Assembly (NCBI RefSeq): GCF_001428365.1
Contig: NZ_LMSH01000002.1
Span: forward strand, 682,132 to 746,131
Source: Arthrobacter sp. Soil763
GTDB taxonomy: Bacteria; Actinomycetota; Actinomycetes; Actinomycetales; Micrococcaceae
Direction of reading: 5' to 3'
Length of the DNA: 64,000 nucleotides
Below, piece after piece: positions 1 through 7,950 of the stretch (within the stretch, counting starts at the first letter, position 1; every line of letters starts with the position of its first letter). Under the pieces are notes generated by a model. It was not told the DNA's origin, did not search any database, and saw only the letters and a list, made by a program, of their open reading frames with translations. A program made the translations under genes and the position numbers.

Positions 1-97
1 CCCCGGCCGCGTGGACGGCGGCAACGAAGCCGGGGGTCGACGTGCCGCCCGCCATCGGCGCGGCGACGACCGGGGTACCGAAGATGTCCTGCGGCAT
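1..97 (-). CDS. Nitronate monooxygenase, N-terminal fragment (runs off left edge)
   Basis: Only the first 32 codons are inside the window. The peptide contains VVAAPMAGGTSTPGFVAAV, which fits the first beta-strand and glycine-rich FMN loop of the 2-nitropropane dioxygenase/nitronate monooxygenase family. These are TIM-barrel flavoenzymes that oxidise alkyl nitronates to carbonyl compounds and nitrite. The ATG at 97 follows an AGGAGCG ribosome-binding site on the minus strand. The gene is divergent from the kinase at 134, with about 36 bp between starts. The family call rests on the N-terminus only; the catalytic His region is outside the window. Confidence 0.7.
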   Translation of the reverse strand, partial: MPQDIFGTPVVAAPMAGGTSTPGFVAAVHAAG

Positions 98-121
98 TGC
101 TCGCTCCTGTCAGTGATTCAG

Positions 122-127
122 TAGGCT
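122..127 (+). promoter_or_regulatory. -10 box TAGGCT, leaderless promoter of the kinase gene
   Basis: TAGGCT fits the actinobacterial -10 consensus TANNNT and ends 6 nt before the GTG at 134, so transcription should begin at or next to the start codon. No clear Shine-Dalgarno is present and no good -35 box is visible. The placement supports the GTG as the true start. Confidence 0.5.
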
Positions 128-133
128 GTTCCG

Positions 134-1066
134 GTGACTCATTCTGACATCCCGGCCCCTGCGGATCCCGCCCCCTCCACCGGTGCCGGCGCCGTGATCG
201 GCCTCGATATCGGCGGCACCAAGACGCGCGGGGTCCGGTTCGAATCCGGCGCCCCCGTGGCGGACGAATCCGTGGGGAGCGCCAACGTGCAGAACGTGAC
301 CCCCGAGGTGGCTGCCCGCAACCTCGCGGAGCTGTTCGCACGGATCGGCGGCGGCGACATCGCCCAGGTCTACGCCGGCGCCGGCGGCATCGACACCGAC
401 GACGACGCCGCGGCGCTCGCCGCGCTGATCGCCCCGCACGTACCCGGCGCCAAGGTCACCGTGGTGCACGATTCCCGCTTGCTGCTGGCGGCCGGGGGCG
501 CCAGCACGGGCGTGGCCGTGATCGCCGGGACCGGCTCGGCCGCGTGGGGGCGCAACAGCGCCGGCGCCGAGGCCCGCGCCGGCGGCTGGGGTTACCTCCT
601 CGGCGACGAAGGCAGCGGCTACTGGCTCGGCCGCGAGGCCGTCCGCCATAGCCTGCGCCGAATGAACCAGGGGCTGGAGCCGGATGAACTCACCCGGGCG
701 CTGCTGGCCTCCTGCGGCGTCGACCACCCGAACAAGCTGATCGCCCTGTTCCACTCGCCTGAAACCGGCCGCCGCTTCTGGGCCCAGCGCGCACGGCTGG
801 TGGTGGAAGCCGCCGACGCCGGCCATGCCCCGAGCCAGGCGCTGATCGACCAGGCCGGCCGTGACCTGGCCGCCCTCGCCGAACAGGCTGTGCGGCAACT
901 GGGCATCGACGGACCGGTCATCCTGGGCAGCGGCCTGGGCATGAACGTGGTGCGGTTGCAGGACGCCTTCCGGGCCGCGCTGGCCGCGGCCGGGATCACC
1001 GATGTGCGGGTTCTGCAGCAGGAACCGGTGTTCGGGGTGCTCCAGCTCGTCGCCGAACAGGGCTAG
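134..1066 (+). CDS. BadF/BadG-type ATPase family, N-acetylglucosamine-kinase-like
   Basis: A 310-residue ASKHA-fold sugar kinase. The phosphate-1 motif GLDIGGTKT is at residues 23-31, the acidic HDSR segment near 115, a second phosphate loop (AGTGSAAWG) near 133-140, and GDEGSGYWLG near 157, typical of GlcNAc kinases. It probably phosphorylates an amino sugar (GlcNAc to GlcNAc-6-phosphate) in the cytoplasm. The N-terminus before residue 20 is a Pro/Ala-rich tail. It converges on the pirin gene with a 6-bp gap. Substrate is inferred from family; glucosamine or other sugars remain possible. Confidence 0.75.
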   Translation: MTHSDIPAPADPAPSTGAGAVIGLDIGGTKTRGVRFESGAPVADESVGSANVQNVTPEVAARNLAELFARIGGGDIAQVYAGAGGIDTDDDAAALAALIAPHVPGAKVTVVHDSRLLLAAGGASTGVAVIAGTGSAAWGRNSAGAEARAGGWGYLLGDEGSGYWLGREAVRHSLRRMNQGLEPDELTRALLASCGVDHPNKLIALFHSPETGRRFWAQRARLVVEAADAGHAPSQALIDQAGRDLAALAEQAVRQLGIDGPVILGSGLGMNVVRLQDAFRAALAAAGITDVRVLQQEPVFGVLQLVAEQG

Positions 1067-1072
1067 GGCGAG

Positions 1073-2128
1073 TCAGCGGCGGCGCCGCGGCCGCAGCGGC
1101 ACCCCGGGCAACGGGGGAGCGGGGATCCGGCCGGCCTCCGCGCCGGCGTCGGGGCCGTGCCCGCGCACCAGCCCGAACCGCGCACCGGAAGCCTCCGCCT
1201 CGGTCAGGCCGGTCTGGGCCTCCCAATCCAACCGCGCCTGCGCCACCTCCTCGTGGCTGCGGCCCACGAAGTTCCACCACATCAGCAGTTCCTCTTCGAA
1301 CGGTTGCCCGCCCAGCAGCACAAAGCGGGTCTCCGGGGCGGCTTCGAGCTCCAGGCTGCGGCGCCCGGAGCCAAGGTAGCCCAGCGGCCCGGGCCCGAGC
1401 TCCTGCCCGTCCAGCCGCAGGACGCCGTCGAGCACCAGCACGGCGTGCTCGAACTCCGGCTCCAACGGCAGACTGACCGGGCCGGCAGCGCTGATGTCCG
1501 CCCCGACGATTGGGGAGTAGACCGTGGCCGGCGACGCGGCTCCCGCAAGGGAACCGACCATCACGGTGGCGGTGAACCCCGCCCCGCGGACCACCGGCAG
1601 CTCGCGGTGCTGTTCGAACGCCGGCGGGCGGTGCCGTTCGGAATCCGGCAGCGCCACCCACAGCTGCAGCCCGCGCTGGACCGGGACCTCCGGCGGCGGC
1701 CCGACAGGCGTCCCGTTGCCGGGGACCTCCCGCTGCCCGGGGAGGATAGCGAATTCCGAGTGCGACACGCCGCGGCCTGCGGTCATGATGTTCAGTTCCC
1801 CAGGCCGGACCAGCACGTCGCTGCCGACGCTGTCGCGGTGCCGGATGGTTCCGGCCAGCGGCCAGGTGACCGTCTGCAGCCCCGTGTGCGGATGCGGCAG
1901 CACGGACATTGCGACCCGGTCGGGGCCGAAGCTGTCCAGGAAGCACCACGCGCCCACCGTGGGCAATCCGCGCTGGGGCAGGGTCCGTGAGACGTTCATC
2001 GCGCGGACCCCGCCCAACGGCACCTCCCGTGCGGGCCACAGCTGCAGGCACGGTCCGCTCGCGGAACCCTCGACGCTGTGGGCGGCGGGGCAGACTTCTT
2101 CAGGCGGGCGGAGTTCAAGATTGGTCAC
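1073..2128 (-). CDS. Pirin family cupin protein
   Basis: 351 residues. The N-terminal cupin has PHPHTGLQTVTW followed by HRDS and GELNIMTAGRGVSHSEF, the pirin signature in which His residues and a Glu hold a non-haem metal; some relatives show quercetinase activity. A C-terminal pirin domain follows (LLLGGQPFEE around residue 290). I chose the GTG at 2128 because a TAGAGT box lies 6 nt upstream; an in-frame TTG at 2134 is the alternative. It is divergent from the NUDIX gene (65 bp between starts). Whether it acts as an enzyme or a regulator cannot be told from sequence. Confidence 0.85.
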   Translation of the reverse strand: MTNLELRPPEEVCPAAHSVEGSASGPCLQLWPAREVPLGGVRAMNVSRTLPQRGLPTVGAWCFLDSFGPDRVAMSVLPHPHTGLQTVTWPLAGTIRHRDSVGSDVLVRPGELNIMTAGRGVSHSEFAILPGQREVPGNGTPVGPPPEVPVQRGLQLWVALPDSERHRPPAFEQHRELPVVRGAGFTATVMVGSLAGAASPATVYSPIVGADISAAGPVSLPLEPEFEHAVLVLDGVLRLDGQELGPGPLGYLGSGRRSLELEAAPETRFVLLGGQPFEEELLMWWNFVGRSHEEVAQARLDWEAQTGLTEAEASGARFGLVRGHGPDAGAEAGRIPAPPLPGVPLRPRRRR

Positions 2129-2134
2129 CCTCAA

Positions 2135-2140
2135 ACTCTA
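2135..2140 (-). promoter_or_regulatory. -10 box TAGAGT, leaderless promoter of the pirin gene
   Basis: Read on the minus strand, TAGAGT is followed by 6 nt (TTGAGG) and then GTG at 2128. It matches TANNNT and has the same spacing as several other starts in this window. Confidence 0.5.
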
Positions 2141-2181
2141 GGGCCCGGAGGCGCCAGGCGGCAGGGCCGGTCCGGCGCCGT

Positions 2182-2187
2182 TACGCT
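2182..2187 (+). promoter_or_regulatory. -10 box TACGCT, leaderless promoter of the NUDIX gene
   Basis: TACGCT then 6 nt (GGATCA) then ATG at 2194. No ribosome-binding site precedes the ATG, consistent with a leaderless mRNA. Confidence 0.5.
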
Positions 2188-2193
2188 GGATCA

Positions 2194-2646
2194 ATGACTC
2201 TGGCATTCGACACCCGTCCCGCCGCCTACGGCGTGGTCATCCGGGAGGATTCCCTCCTGCTGGCCTACTGGAAGCAGGGCGGCCGCGAGGGCTGGACGCT
2301 GCCCGGCGGCGGACTGGACCTGGCCGAACACCCGGTGGACGGCTGCCGCCGGGAGATCTTCGAGGAGACCGGCTACCACGCGCAGATCGGCGCCATGCTC
2401 GGGATCGACGTCGGGTACTGGCCCGCCGAGAGCAGGCTCGACGGCGGCCGGCGGGACTTCCAGTCCCTGCGGCTGGTGTACGAGGCGAGCATCAGCGGCG
2501 GCGAGTTGCGGCACGAGGTCGGGGGCAGCACTACCCATGCCGCCTGGATCCCGCTGGCCGAGGTGCCGGCCCTGAACCGGGTCTCGCTGGTGGACGCCGC
2601 CCTGCGGCTGTACCGCGAGCGGCCGCGGGACGGAAAACTCGCCTGA
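2194..2646 (+). CDS. NUDIX hydrolase
   Basis: 150 residues containing one complete NUDIX box: GGGLDLAEHPVDGC followed by RREIFEETGY (about residues 33-56). This gives the G-x5-E-x7-REUxEExGU pattern whose Glu residues bind the divalent metal for hydrolysis of nucleoside-diphosphate-linked substrates. It is a single-domain cytosolic protein. The substrate cannot be assigned from sequence. The open frame extends upstream to 1909, but that part is antisense to pirin; the -10 spacing supports the ATG at 2194. Confidence 0.85.
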   Translation: MTLAFDTRPAAYGVVIREDSLLLAYWKQGGREGWTLPGGGLDLAEHPVDGCRREIFEETGYHAQIGAMLGIDVGYWPAESRLDGGRRDFQSLRLVYEASISGGELRHEVGGSTTHAAWIPLAEVPALNRVSLVDAALRLYRERPRDGKLA

Positions 2647-2742
2647 AAAATTCCTAGCCAGCCGCCCCCGGGTCCGGCTACGCTGGGGAAACCGCGGCCG
2701 AAGAGGCTGCGAATGAGCCAGCCGACCGGGGAGGTGGAAGCA

Positions 2743-2820
2743 ATGAATGCAACGGAACTGCGCGCGCAGCGCACACCCAGCCACGTCATTACTCCTGCCC
2801 CGGCCGTCCGCATCTCCTAG
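2743..2820 (+). CDS. Candidate small ORF upstream of rsgA (25 aa)
   Basis: ATG at 2743 has a strong ribosome-binding site (GGGGAGGTGG, about 6 nt away) and opens a 25-codon frame beginning MNATELRAQRTPSHV and ending at TAG 2818-2820. A TACGCT box at 2679-2684 could be its promoter. It lies 70 nt before the TTG start of rsgA, so it could be a leader peptide or upstream ORF. I do not recognise the peptide; it has no hydrophobic stretch and no run of a single amino acid. Evidence is the signal set only. Confidence 0.35.
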   Translation: MNATELRAQRTPSHVITPAPAVRIS

Positions 2821-2890
2821 CCATCAGCTCAACCGGTCCACATCGACCGCAGCGGGCGATACTCCTCCGGGGCCCATCAAAGGGCTTCCA

Positions 2891-4057
2891 TTGAAAATTC
2901 AGTTCAGTCACCACTCTGGCCTCGCAGGGCCGGCCCGTTACGGTTTCACCGAGGCCGTCGCGGAGCTTTACACCGCCAACCCCGTACCCGGCGGCACGTC
3001 CGCCGGCCGCGTCGTACGGGTAGACCGCAACCTCGTCCTCGTCGCGGACCACGGCGGCCAATCCCATCTGCCCTACCCCCGTTCTGGCCCGGTCCCCGCT
3101 ACCGGCGACTGGGTCTGGCTCGGCAGCAATGCCGCCGGCGAACCGGCCATCGTGGGGGTGCTGCCGCGCCGCTCCGAATTGAGCCGCAAGCGCGCCTTCG
3201 AGGCATCCTCCGAGGCGCAGGTTCTCGGCGCCAACATGGACATCGTCGGGGTGGTCGTGCCGGTGGACCGCCCGCTGACGCACAACAGGCTCGAACGGAC
3301 CCTCGTCGCCGCCTGGGATTCCGGGGCCACCCCGCTGGTGGTCATCACCAAAGCGGACCTCTCCGACGTGGCGGACGACGTCGTCGGGCAGGTCATGCTG
3401 CAGGCCGCGGGCGTCGACGTGGTCACCACCTCTGCCGAGCAGGGGGACGGCCTCGACGAGTTGCTGGCCCACCTGCCGCCGGGCGGGACCATCGTATTGC
3501 TGGGCCCCTCGGGCGCCGGAAAGTCCACCCTGATCAACGCCCTCGTCGGGTTCGAGGCGCAGGAGACAGGTGCTGTGCGGGCCGGTGACGGGAAGGGCCG
3601 GCACACCACGACCTCCCGGGAACTCGTTCCGTTGCCCGGCGGTTCCGTCCTGATGGACACGCCCGGGGTACGCGGCTTCGGCTTGTTCGACGCCGAGGAC
3701 GGTCTGGACGAGGTCTTCGGCGATCTGGACGAGCTCTTCGCCCAGTGCCGGTTCGCCGACTGTGCACACGGCAGGGAACCCGGCTGCGCCGTGCAGGCCG
3801 CGCTCGCGGACGGTGTCCTCGACGAGCGCCGCTGGGCGAGCTACCTCAAGATGCAGCGCGAGCTGGCGGCCCTGGCGCGGCGGCATGATGCCGCGGCCCG
3901 GCGGGCGTACCAGCGCGAGTGGCACCAGAAAATGGTGGTGGCCAGCCGGAGCCAGCGGGCCGCCGAGCGGTACAGCCACGAGCAGCCCGGCAGGGGCTCG
4001 AAGAACGGCCCGGGGAAAACAAAGACCCGGGGACGGGGCGCCGCCGGGGAGCCCTAG
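2891..4057 (+). CDS. rsgA: Ribosome small-subunit-dependent GTPase A
   Basis: 388 residues from a TTG start. It is a circularly permuted GTPase: G4 (TKAD, about 152) precedes G1/P-loop (GPSGAGKST, about 205-213) and G3 (DTPG, about 255). An N-terminal OB-fold precedes these, and a C-terminal zinc finger CRFADCAHGREPGC lies near 286-299. RsgA binds the 30S subunit late in assembly and hydrolyses GTP. The open frame runs upstream to 2747, but the homologous region starts near residue KIQFSHH and AAAGGG precedes the TTG, so I chose 2891. The tail is basic and Gly-rich. A hairpin follows. Confidence 0.9.
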   Translation: MKIQFSHHSGLAGPARYGFTEAVAELYTANPVPGGTSAGRVVRVDRNLVLVADHGGQSHLPYPRSGPVPATGDWVWLGSNAAGEPAIVGVLPRRSELSRKRAFEASSEAQVLGANMDIVGVVVPVDRPLTHNRLERTLVAAWDSGATPLVVITKADLSDVADDVVGQVMLQAAGVDVVTTSAEQGDGLDELLAHLPPGGTIVLLGPSGAGKSTLINALVGFEAQETGAVRAGDGKGRHTTTSRELVPLPGGSVLMDTPGVRGFGLFDAEDGLDEVFGDLDELFAQCRFADCAHGREPGCAVQAALADGVLDERRWASYLKMQRELAALARRHDAAARRAYQREWHQKMVVASRSQRAAERYSHEQPGRGSKNGPGKTKTRGRGAAGEP

Positions 4058-4119
4058 CTCCGCGCCGCGCATCCGCATCCGGCGCGGCACCGAATGCCAG
4101 TCGTAGCGCGGCCGCCGGA

Positions 4120-4152
4120 GGCACCGGTCCCGGGGAACCCCGGGGCCGGTGC
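4120..4152 (+). terminator. Hairpin downstream of rsgA
   Basis: GGCACCGG and CCGGGG arms pair with CCCCGG and CCGGTGCC around an AA loop. The stem is very GC-rich with no clear T-run, as is common for actinobacterial terminators. Confidence 0.5.
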
Positions 4153-4193
4153 CGGCATTGCCGGCGGTGGCAGCTACGCTGGGTCCTACCCGC

Positions 4194-4223
4194 TTTACAG
4201 CCAAAAATCAGCATGCATATGAT
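4194..4223 (+). promoter_or_regulatory. Sigma70-type promoter for the osmoprotectant operon
   Basis: TTTACA (4194-4199), an 18-bp spacer and TATGAT (4218-4223) lie about 50 nt before the first gene of the operon. This is one of the best two-box promoters in the window, in a locally AT-rich stretch. Confidence 0.45.
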
Positions 4224-4273
4224 CAGTTGGCTGGACCGTCCTGTGTTGCCGCCAACAGTTAGGTAAGCCCGGA

Positions 4274-5371
4274 ATGGCAGAAGCCATGATCGAGTTCCAG
4301 AGCGTTACCAAGACATACCAGGGCGGCCAGCCCGCGGTCGATGACCTCACCATGTCCATCGACAAGGGAAAAATCACGGTCTTCGTCGGTCCGTCCGGCT
4401 GTGGCAAGACCACCTCGCTGCGGATGATCAACCGCATGGTCGAGCCGACCTCGGGCACCCTCACCGTCGACGGGCGGGACGTCACCTCCGTGCCGGCGGC
4501 ACAGCTGCGCCGGTCCATGGGCTACGTCATGCAGTCGTCCGGGCTGATGCCCCACCGGTCCGTGCTGGACAACGTCGCCACCGTCCCGCGCCTGAACGGG
4601 GTGTCCCGGGCCGCCGCACGCCAGCGGTCCCGCGAACTGCTGGACGTCGTCGGCCTCGACCCCGACCTGGGCCGGCGCTACCCCTCCCAGCTTTCCGGGG
4701 GCCAGCAGCAGCGCGTCGGCGTGGCCCGGGCGCTGGCCGCAGACCCGCCGGTGCTGCTAATGGACGAGCCCTTCAGCGCCGTGGATCCGGTGGTACGGGA
4801 CGAACTGCAGAAGGAACTGCTGCGCCTGCAGCGGGACCTGGCCAAAACCATTGTGTTCGTCACCCACGACATTGACGAGGCCACGGTGCTGGGGGACAAG
4901 GTGGCCGTGTTCGCCGGGGGCGGGAAACTGGCGCAGTACGCGACGCCCGAGGAAATCCTGCGGGCCCCCGCGAACGACTTCGTCGCCTCCTTCGTCGGCC
5001 GGGACCGGGGCTTCCGGCACCTCGCATTCAGCCCGTCCGACGGCGTCACGATCCACCCGGTGGACACCGTCCGCACCGGCGAGCTCGACGGCCCGGACCG
5101 CGCCGCGGCCGACCGGTGGCAGCTCGTCGTCGACGACGGGGGCCGCCCGCTGGGCTGGAGCGCCCCGGGCGCCGGCGCCGCGATCGTCCCCGGCGGGTCC
5201 CTGTTCCGCAAGGGGGAGACCCTCCGCCGCGCCCTCGACGCGGCACTGTCCTCCCCATCCGGGCTCGGCGTAGCCGTCGACCCCGACGGCCGCGTGGCGG
5301 GAGTGATCACAGCCGAGGAAGTGCTCGCCGTCATCGAGGCGGACCGCCGGCTCCGGCAGGGCGTGGGCTGA
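4274..5371 (+). CDS. Glycine betaine/choline-type ABC transporter ATPase (OpuCA/ProV-like)
   Basis: 365 residues. Walker A GPSGCGKTT (39-47), Q-loop region, signature LSGGQQQR (about 139-146), Walker B VLLMDEPF (about 159-166) and the H-loop VTHD (about 195) are intact. The C-terminal third, after about 240, resembles the degenerate CBS-containing tail of OpuCA/ProV that senses ionic strength (GVAVDPDGRVAGVITAEEVLAVI near the end). First gene of a four-gene operon; its TGA overlaps the next ATG by one base. It energises uptake of compatible solutes. A second ATG at 4286 is possible. Confidence 0.85.
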   Translation: MAEAMIEFQSVTKTYQGGQPAVDDLTMSIDKGKITVFVGPSGCGKTTSLRMINRMVEPTSGTLTVDGRDVTSVPAAQLRRSMGYVMQSSGLMPHRSVLDNVATVPRLNGVSRAAARQRSRELLDVVGLDPDLGRRYPSQLSGGQQQRVGVARALAADPPVLLMDEPFSAVDPVVRDELQKELLRLQRDLAKTIVFVTHDIDEATVLGDKVAVFAGGGKLAQYATPEEILRAPANDFVASFVGRDRGFRHLAFSPSDGVTIHPVDTVRTGELDGPDRAAADRWQLVVDDGGRPLGWSAPGAGAAIVPGGSLFRKGETLRRALDAALSSPSGLGVAVDPDGRVAGVITAEEVLAVIEADRRLRQGVG

Positions 5372-6072
5372 TGGAATGGTTCCTGGCCAACAGCGGGCAG
5401 GTCTTCAGCCTCGCCGGCCAGCACCTGGTCCTGGCGGTCCTGCCGATGGTCCTTGGCCTGCTCGTCTCCATTCCGCTGGCCCAGCTCGCCCGGCGGAACC
5501 GGACCCTGCGCACGGTCATCCTGACCGCGTCCTCACTGCTGTACACCATTCCGTCGCTGGCGCTGTTCATCATCCTGCCCACCATCCTGGGGACCCGGAT
5601 CCTGGACCCGGCCAACGTCGTGACCGCCCTGACGATCTACGCCGTTGCGCTCCTGGTCCGCGCCGCCCTGGACGCCTTCGACTCCGTCGATGAGGACCTG
5701 CAGCAGGCCGCCATCGCCATGGGCTACAAACCGCTGGCCCGGTTCCTGCAGATCGACCTTCCGCTGTCCCTGCCGGTGCTGTTCGCCGGCCTGCGCGTGG
5801 TCTCGGTCAGCAACATCTCCCTGGTCAGCGTCGCCGCCCTGCTGGGCATCGGAAATCTTGGCATGCTGTTCACGTCCGGGCTGCAGCGCGACTTCGTCAC
5901 CGAAGTGGTGGTGGGCATCGTCGCGATCCTGGTGCTGGCCCTGCTGATGGACGCCGTCCTGGTCCTGCTGGAACGGCTCCTGACTCCCTGGACCCGGCCC
6001 GGCCGCGGGAAATCCGGTACCGCGCCGGCGGACCGCAGCCCGTCCGCCACCCCGGCAGGAGCCTCCGCATGA
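5371..6072 (+). CDS. Osmoprotectant ABC transporter permease (OpuCB-like)
   Basis: 233 residues, five to six membrane segments, with the binding-protein-dependent permease EAA-type loop (DLQQAAIAMGYKPLARFLQIDLP, near residues 108-130). The start is the ATG at 5371 in the TGATG overlap with the ATPase. The open frame extends far upstream, but only as antisense-like sequence inside the ATPase. It ends in an ATGA overlap with the next permease, so the genes are translationally coupled. Confidence 0.85.
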   Translation: MEWFLANSGQVFSLAGQHLVLAVLPMVLGLLVSIPLAQLARRNRTLRTVILTASSLLYTIPSLALFIILPTILGTRILDPANVVTALTIYAVALLVRAALDAFDSVDEDLQQAAIAMGYKPLARFLQIDLPLSLPVLFAGLRVVSVSNISLVSVAALLGIGNLGMLFTSGLQRDFVTEVVVGIVAILVLALLMDAVLVLLERLLTPWTRPGRGKSGTAPADRSPSATPAGASA

Positions 6073-6815
6073 GCAACGTTTTTTCCGACACTTTCGCCTG
6101 GCTCGCCGACGCCGGGAACTGGACCGGCAGCACCGGCGTCCCGGTCCGCCTCGCCGAGCACCTGCAGTACACCGGCCTGGTCATGCTGATCGCGGCGGCC
6201 ATCGCGGTCCCGGTGGGGCTCTACGTCGGCCACACCGGCCGGGGCCGGGTCGCGGTGGTCGCCCTCGCCGGCGCGCTGCGGGCGCTGCCGACCCTGGGCC
6301 TGCTGACCCTGTTCGTGCTGCTGGCCGGGATCGGGCTGATGCCGCCGGTCTGGGCCCTCGTGATCCTGACCGTGCCGCCGCTGCTGGCGGGCACGTACGC
6401 GGGCATCTCCAGCGTCGACCGGACCGTCGTCGACGCCGCCCGCGCCATGGGCATGACGGAACTGCAGGTGTTGTTCCGCGCCGAGTTCCCCAACGCCCTG
6501 CCGGTGATGTTCGGCGGGTTCCGCACCGGTGTGCTGCAGGTGATCGCCACGGTGTCGGTCGTGGCCTACATCAACCTCGGCGGCCTGGGCCGCTATCTCT
6601 TCGACGGGCTGGTGCTCTCGGACTTCCCGCAGATGCTGGGCGGTTCGCTGCTGATCGCCGGGCTGGCCATCGCCGTCGACCTGCTCCTCGTCCTGATCCA
6701 GCGGCTCTTCCTCTCCCGCGGGGCCGCCCGTAAACCAAACCGCAGCCGGCAGGCGGCGGTTGAGCTCACAGACCCCGCGACCGCGGAGACTGTCGTCCAA
6801 GGAGGTACGTCATGA
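6069..6815 (+). CDS. Osmoprotectant ABC transporter permease (OpuCD-like)
   Basis: 248 residues and about six membrane helices. The EAA-like loop reads VDAARAMGMTELQVLFRAEFP (near 123-143), with the cytoplasmic Gly typical of the ProW/OpuC family. It starts in the ATGA overlap with the first permease and ends in another ATGA overlap with the binding-protein gene. Two different permeases plus a separate lipoprotein is the OpuC arrangement rather than the ProVWX one-permease form. The last 30 residues are polar and probably cytoplasmic. Confidence 0.85.
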   Translation: MSNVFSDTFAWLADAGNWTGSTGVPVRLAEHLQYTGLVMLIAAAIAVPVGLYVGHTGRGRVAVVALAGALRALPTLGLLTLFVLLAGIGLMPPVWALVILTVPPLLAGTYAGISSVDRTVVDAARAMGMTELQVLFRAEFPNALPVMFGGFRTGVLQVIATVSVVAYINLGGLGRYLFDGLVLSDFPQMLGGSLLIAGLAIAVDLLLVLIQRLFLSRGAARKPNRSRQAAVELTDPATAETVVQGGTS

Positions 6816-7774
6816 AGGAAATCCGTCATCGAGCACTGGGCAGGCGCGCATTTGGCGGCCTGGCCGCCGGCGTCGGCGTGGCCCTGGCCCTGTCCGCCTG
6901 CGGGGGCTCGTCCGACCCGCTGTCCTCGGCACCCGCCAGCGGCGGCTCCTCCGCCGCGGCCGGCGGCGCCCTCGTCATCGGCTCGGCCGACTTTACCGAG
7001 AGCCAGATCATCGCCGAACTCTACGCCGGGGCGCTCAACGCGGCCGGCGTGAAGGCCAGCACCAAGCCGAACATCGGCTCCCGCGAGGTCTACTTCAAGG
7101 CCGTGCAGGACGGCTCCGTGGACGTCATCCCGGACTACAGCGGCAACCTGCTGCTGCACGTCAATAAGGACGCGACCGAGATCTCCGCCGAAGACATCGC
7201 CAAGGCCCTGCCGGGCAAGCTGCCCGAGGGCCTGGCCGTGCTGGACGCGGCCAAGGCCGAGGACAAGGACGCCATGGTGGTCACCAAGGCCACCGCGGAG
7301 AAGTACCAGCTGAAGTCCATCGAGGACCTGGCCAAGGTCTGCAGCGAGATCGTCGTCGGCGCCCCCGCCACCTTCGCCGAACGCGCCTACGGCCTGCCGG
7401 GCCTGAAGAAGAACTACAACTGCGTGCCCAAGAAGCTGGAGCCCTTCAGCGACGGCGGCGGCCCGGTGACGGTCAAGGCCCTGCTCTCGGACCAGGTGCA
7501 GGTGGCCGACATCTACACCACCACCCCGGCCATCGCTGACAACGACCTGGTGGTGCTGGAGGACCCGAAGAACAACTTCATCGCCCAGCAGGTCCTGCCG
7601 CTGTACAACAAGGCCAAGATGACCGACAAGGCCAAGGAGGCGCTGAACGCCGTCTCCAAGCAGCTGACCACCGAGGACCTGATCAACCTCAACCGCGCGG
7701 TCGGCGGCAGTGAAAAGCAGAACCCGAAGGACGCCGCGGCGGCCTGGCTCAAGGACAAGGGCCTGGTCAAGTAG
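6812..7774 (+). CDS. Osmoprotectant-binding lipoprotein (OpuCC-like)
   Basis: 320 residues. The signal peptide ends in the lipobox LSAC (Cys about 30), preceded by an RR pair in the n-region, followed by a Gly/Ser linker. The mature domain begins VIGSADFTESQIIAELYAG, the hallmark of OpuAC/OsmX glycine-betaine-type binding proteins, and contains YSGNLLLH and LVVLEDPKN segments. It would deliver betaine, choline, carnitine or similar compounds to the permeases. Aromatic-cage residues cannot be mapped without alignment. Last gene of the operon; a strong hairpin follows. Confidence 0.85.
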   Translation: MKEIRHRALGRRAFGGLAAGVGVALALSACGGSSDPLSSAPASGGSSAAAGGALVIGSADFTESQIIAELYAGALNAAGVKASTKPNIGSREVYFKAVQDGSVDVIPDYSGNLLLHVNKDATEISAEDIAKALPGKLPEGLAVLDAAKAEDKDAMVVTKATAEKYQLKSIEDLAKVCSEIVVGAPATFAERAYGLPGLKKNYNCVPKKLEPFSDGGGPVTVKALLSDQVQVADIYTTTPAIADNDLVVLEDPKNNFIAQQVLPLYNKAKMTDKAKEALNAVSKQLTTEDLINLNRAVGGSEKQNPKDAAAAWLKDKGLVK

Positions 7775-7792
7775 GCACGGTTCCTCACAGTT

Positions 7793-7842
7793 CGACGGCG
7801 GCCGCCGGACCCGGGTGCGCCCGGGTCCGGCAGCCGCCGTCG
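7793..7842 (+). terminator. Long hairpin after the osmoprotectant operon
   Basis: A stem of more than 20 bp: CGACGGCGG and CGCCGGACCCGGG pair with CCCGGGTCCGG and GCCGCCGTCG around a TGCG loop. A second partial copy of the right arm (GTCCGGCAGCCGCCGTCG) follows at 7849-7866. It marks the 3' end of the four-gene operon. Confidence 0.6.
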
Positions 7843-7950
7843 TTGCGTCCGGCAGCCGCCGTCGTCGGCCCTGCCCGGTGCCGGAAGGCCGCGTCCCGCT
7901 GTGAGGCAAGTCTCAGGGGAAGTACATCCGCCATATGGCATATTTGATAA

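Noticed and set aside
225..255. GGTTCGAATCC, identical to a tRNA T-arm loop region
   Set aside because: It lies inside the intact kinase frame (codons for RFESG), and no acceptor, D-arm or anticodon arm can be paired around it.
7849..7870. Second copy of the GTCCGGCAGCCGCCGTCG arm as a separate terminator
   Set aside because: It has no second complementary arm; it looks like a partial duplication of the right arm of the 7793-7842 hairpin.
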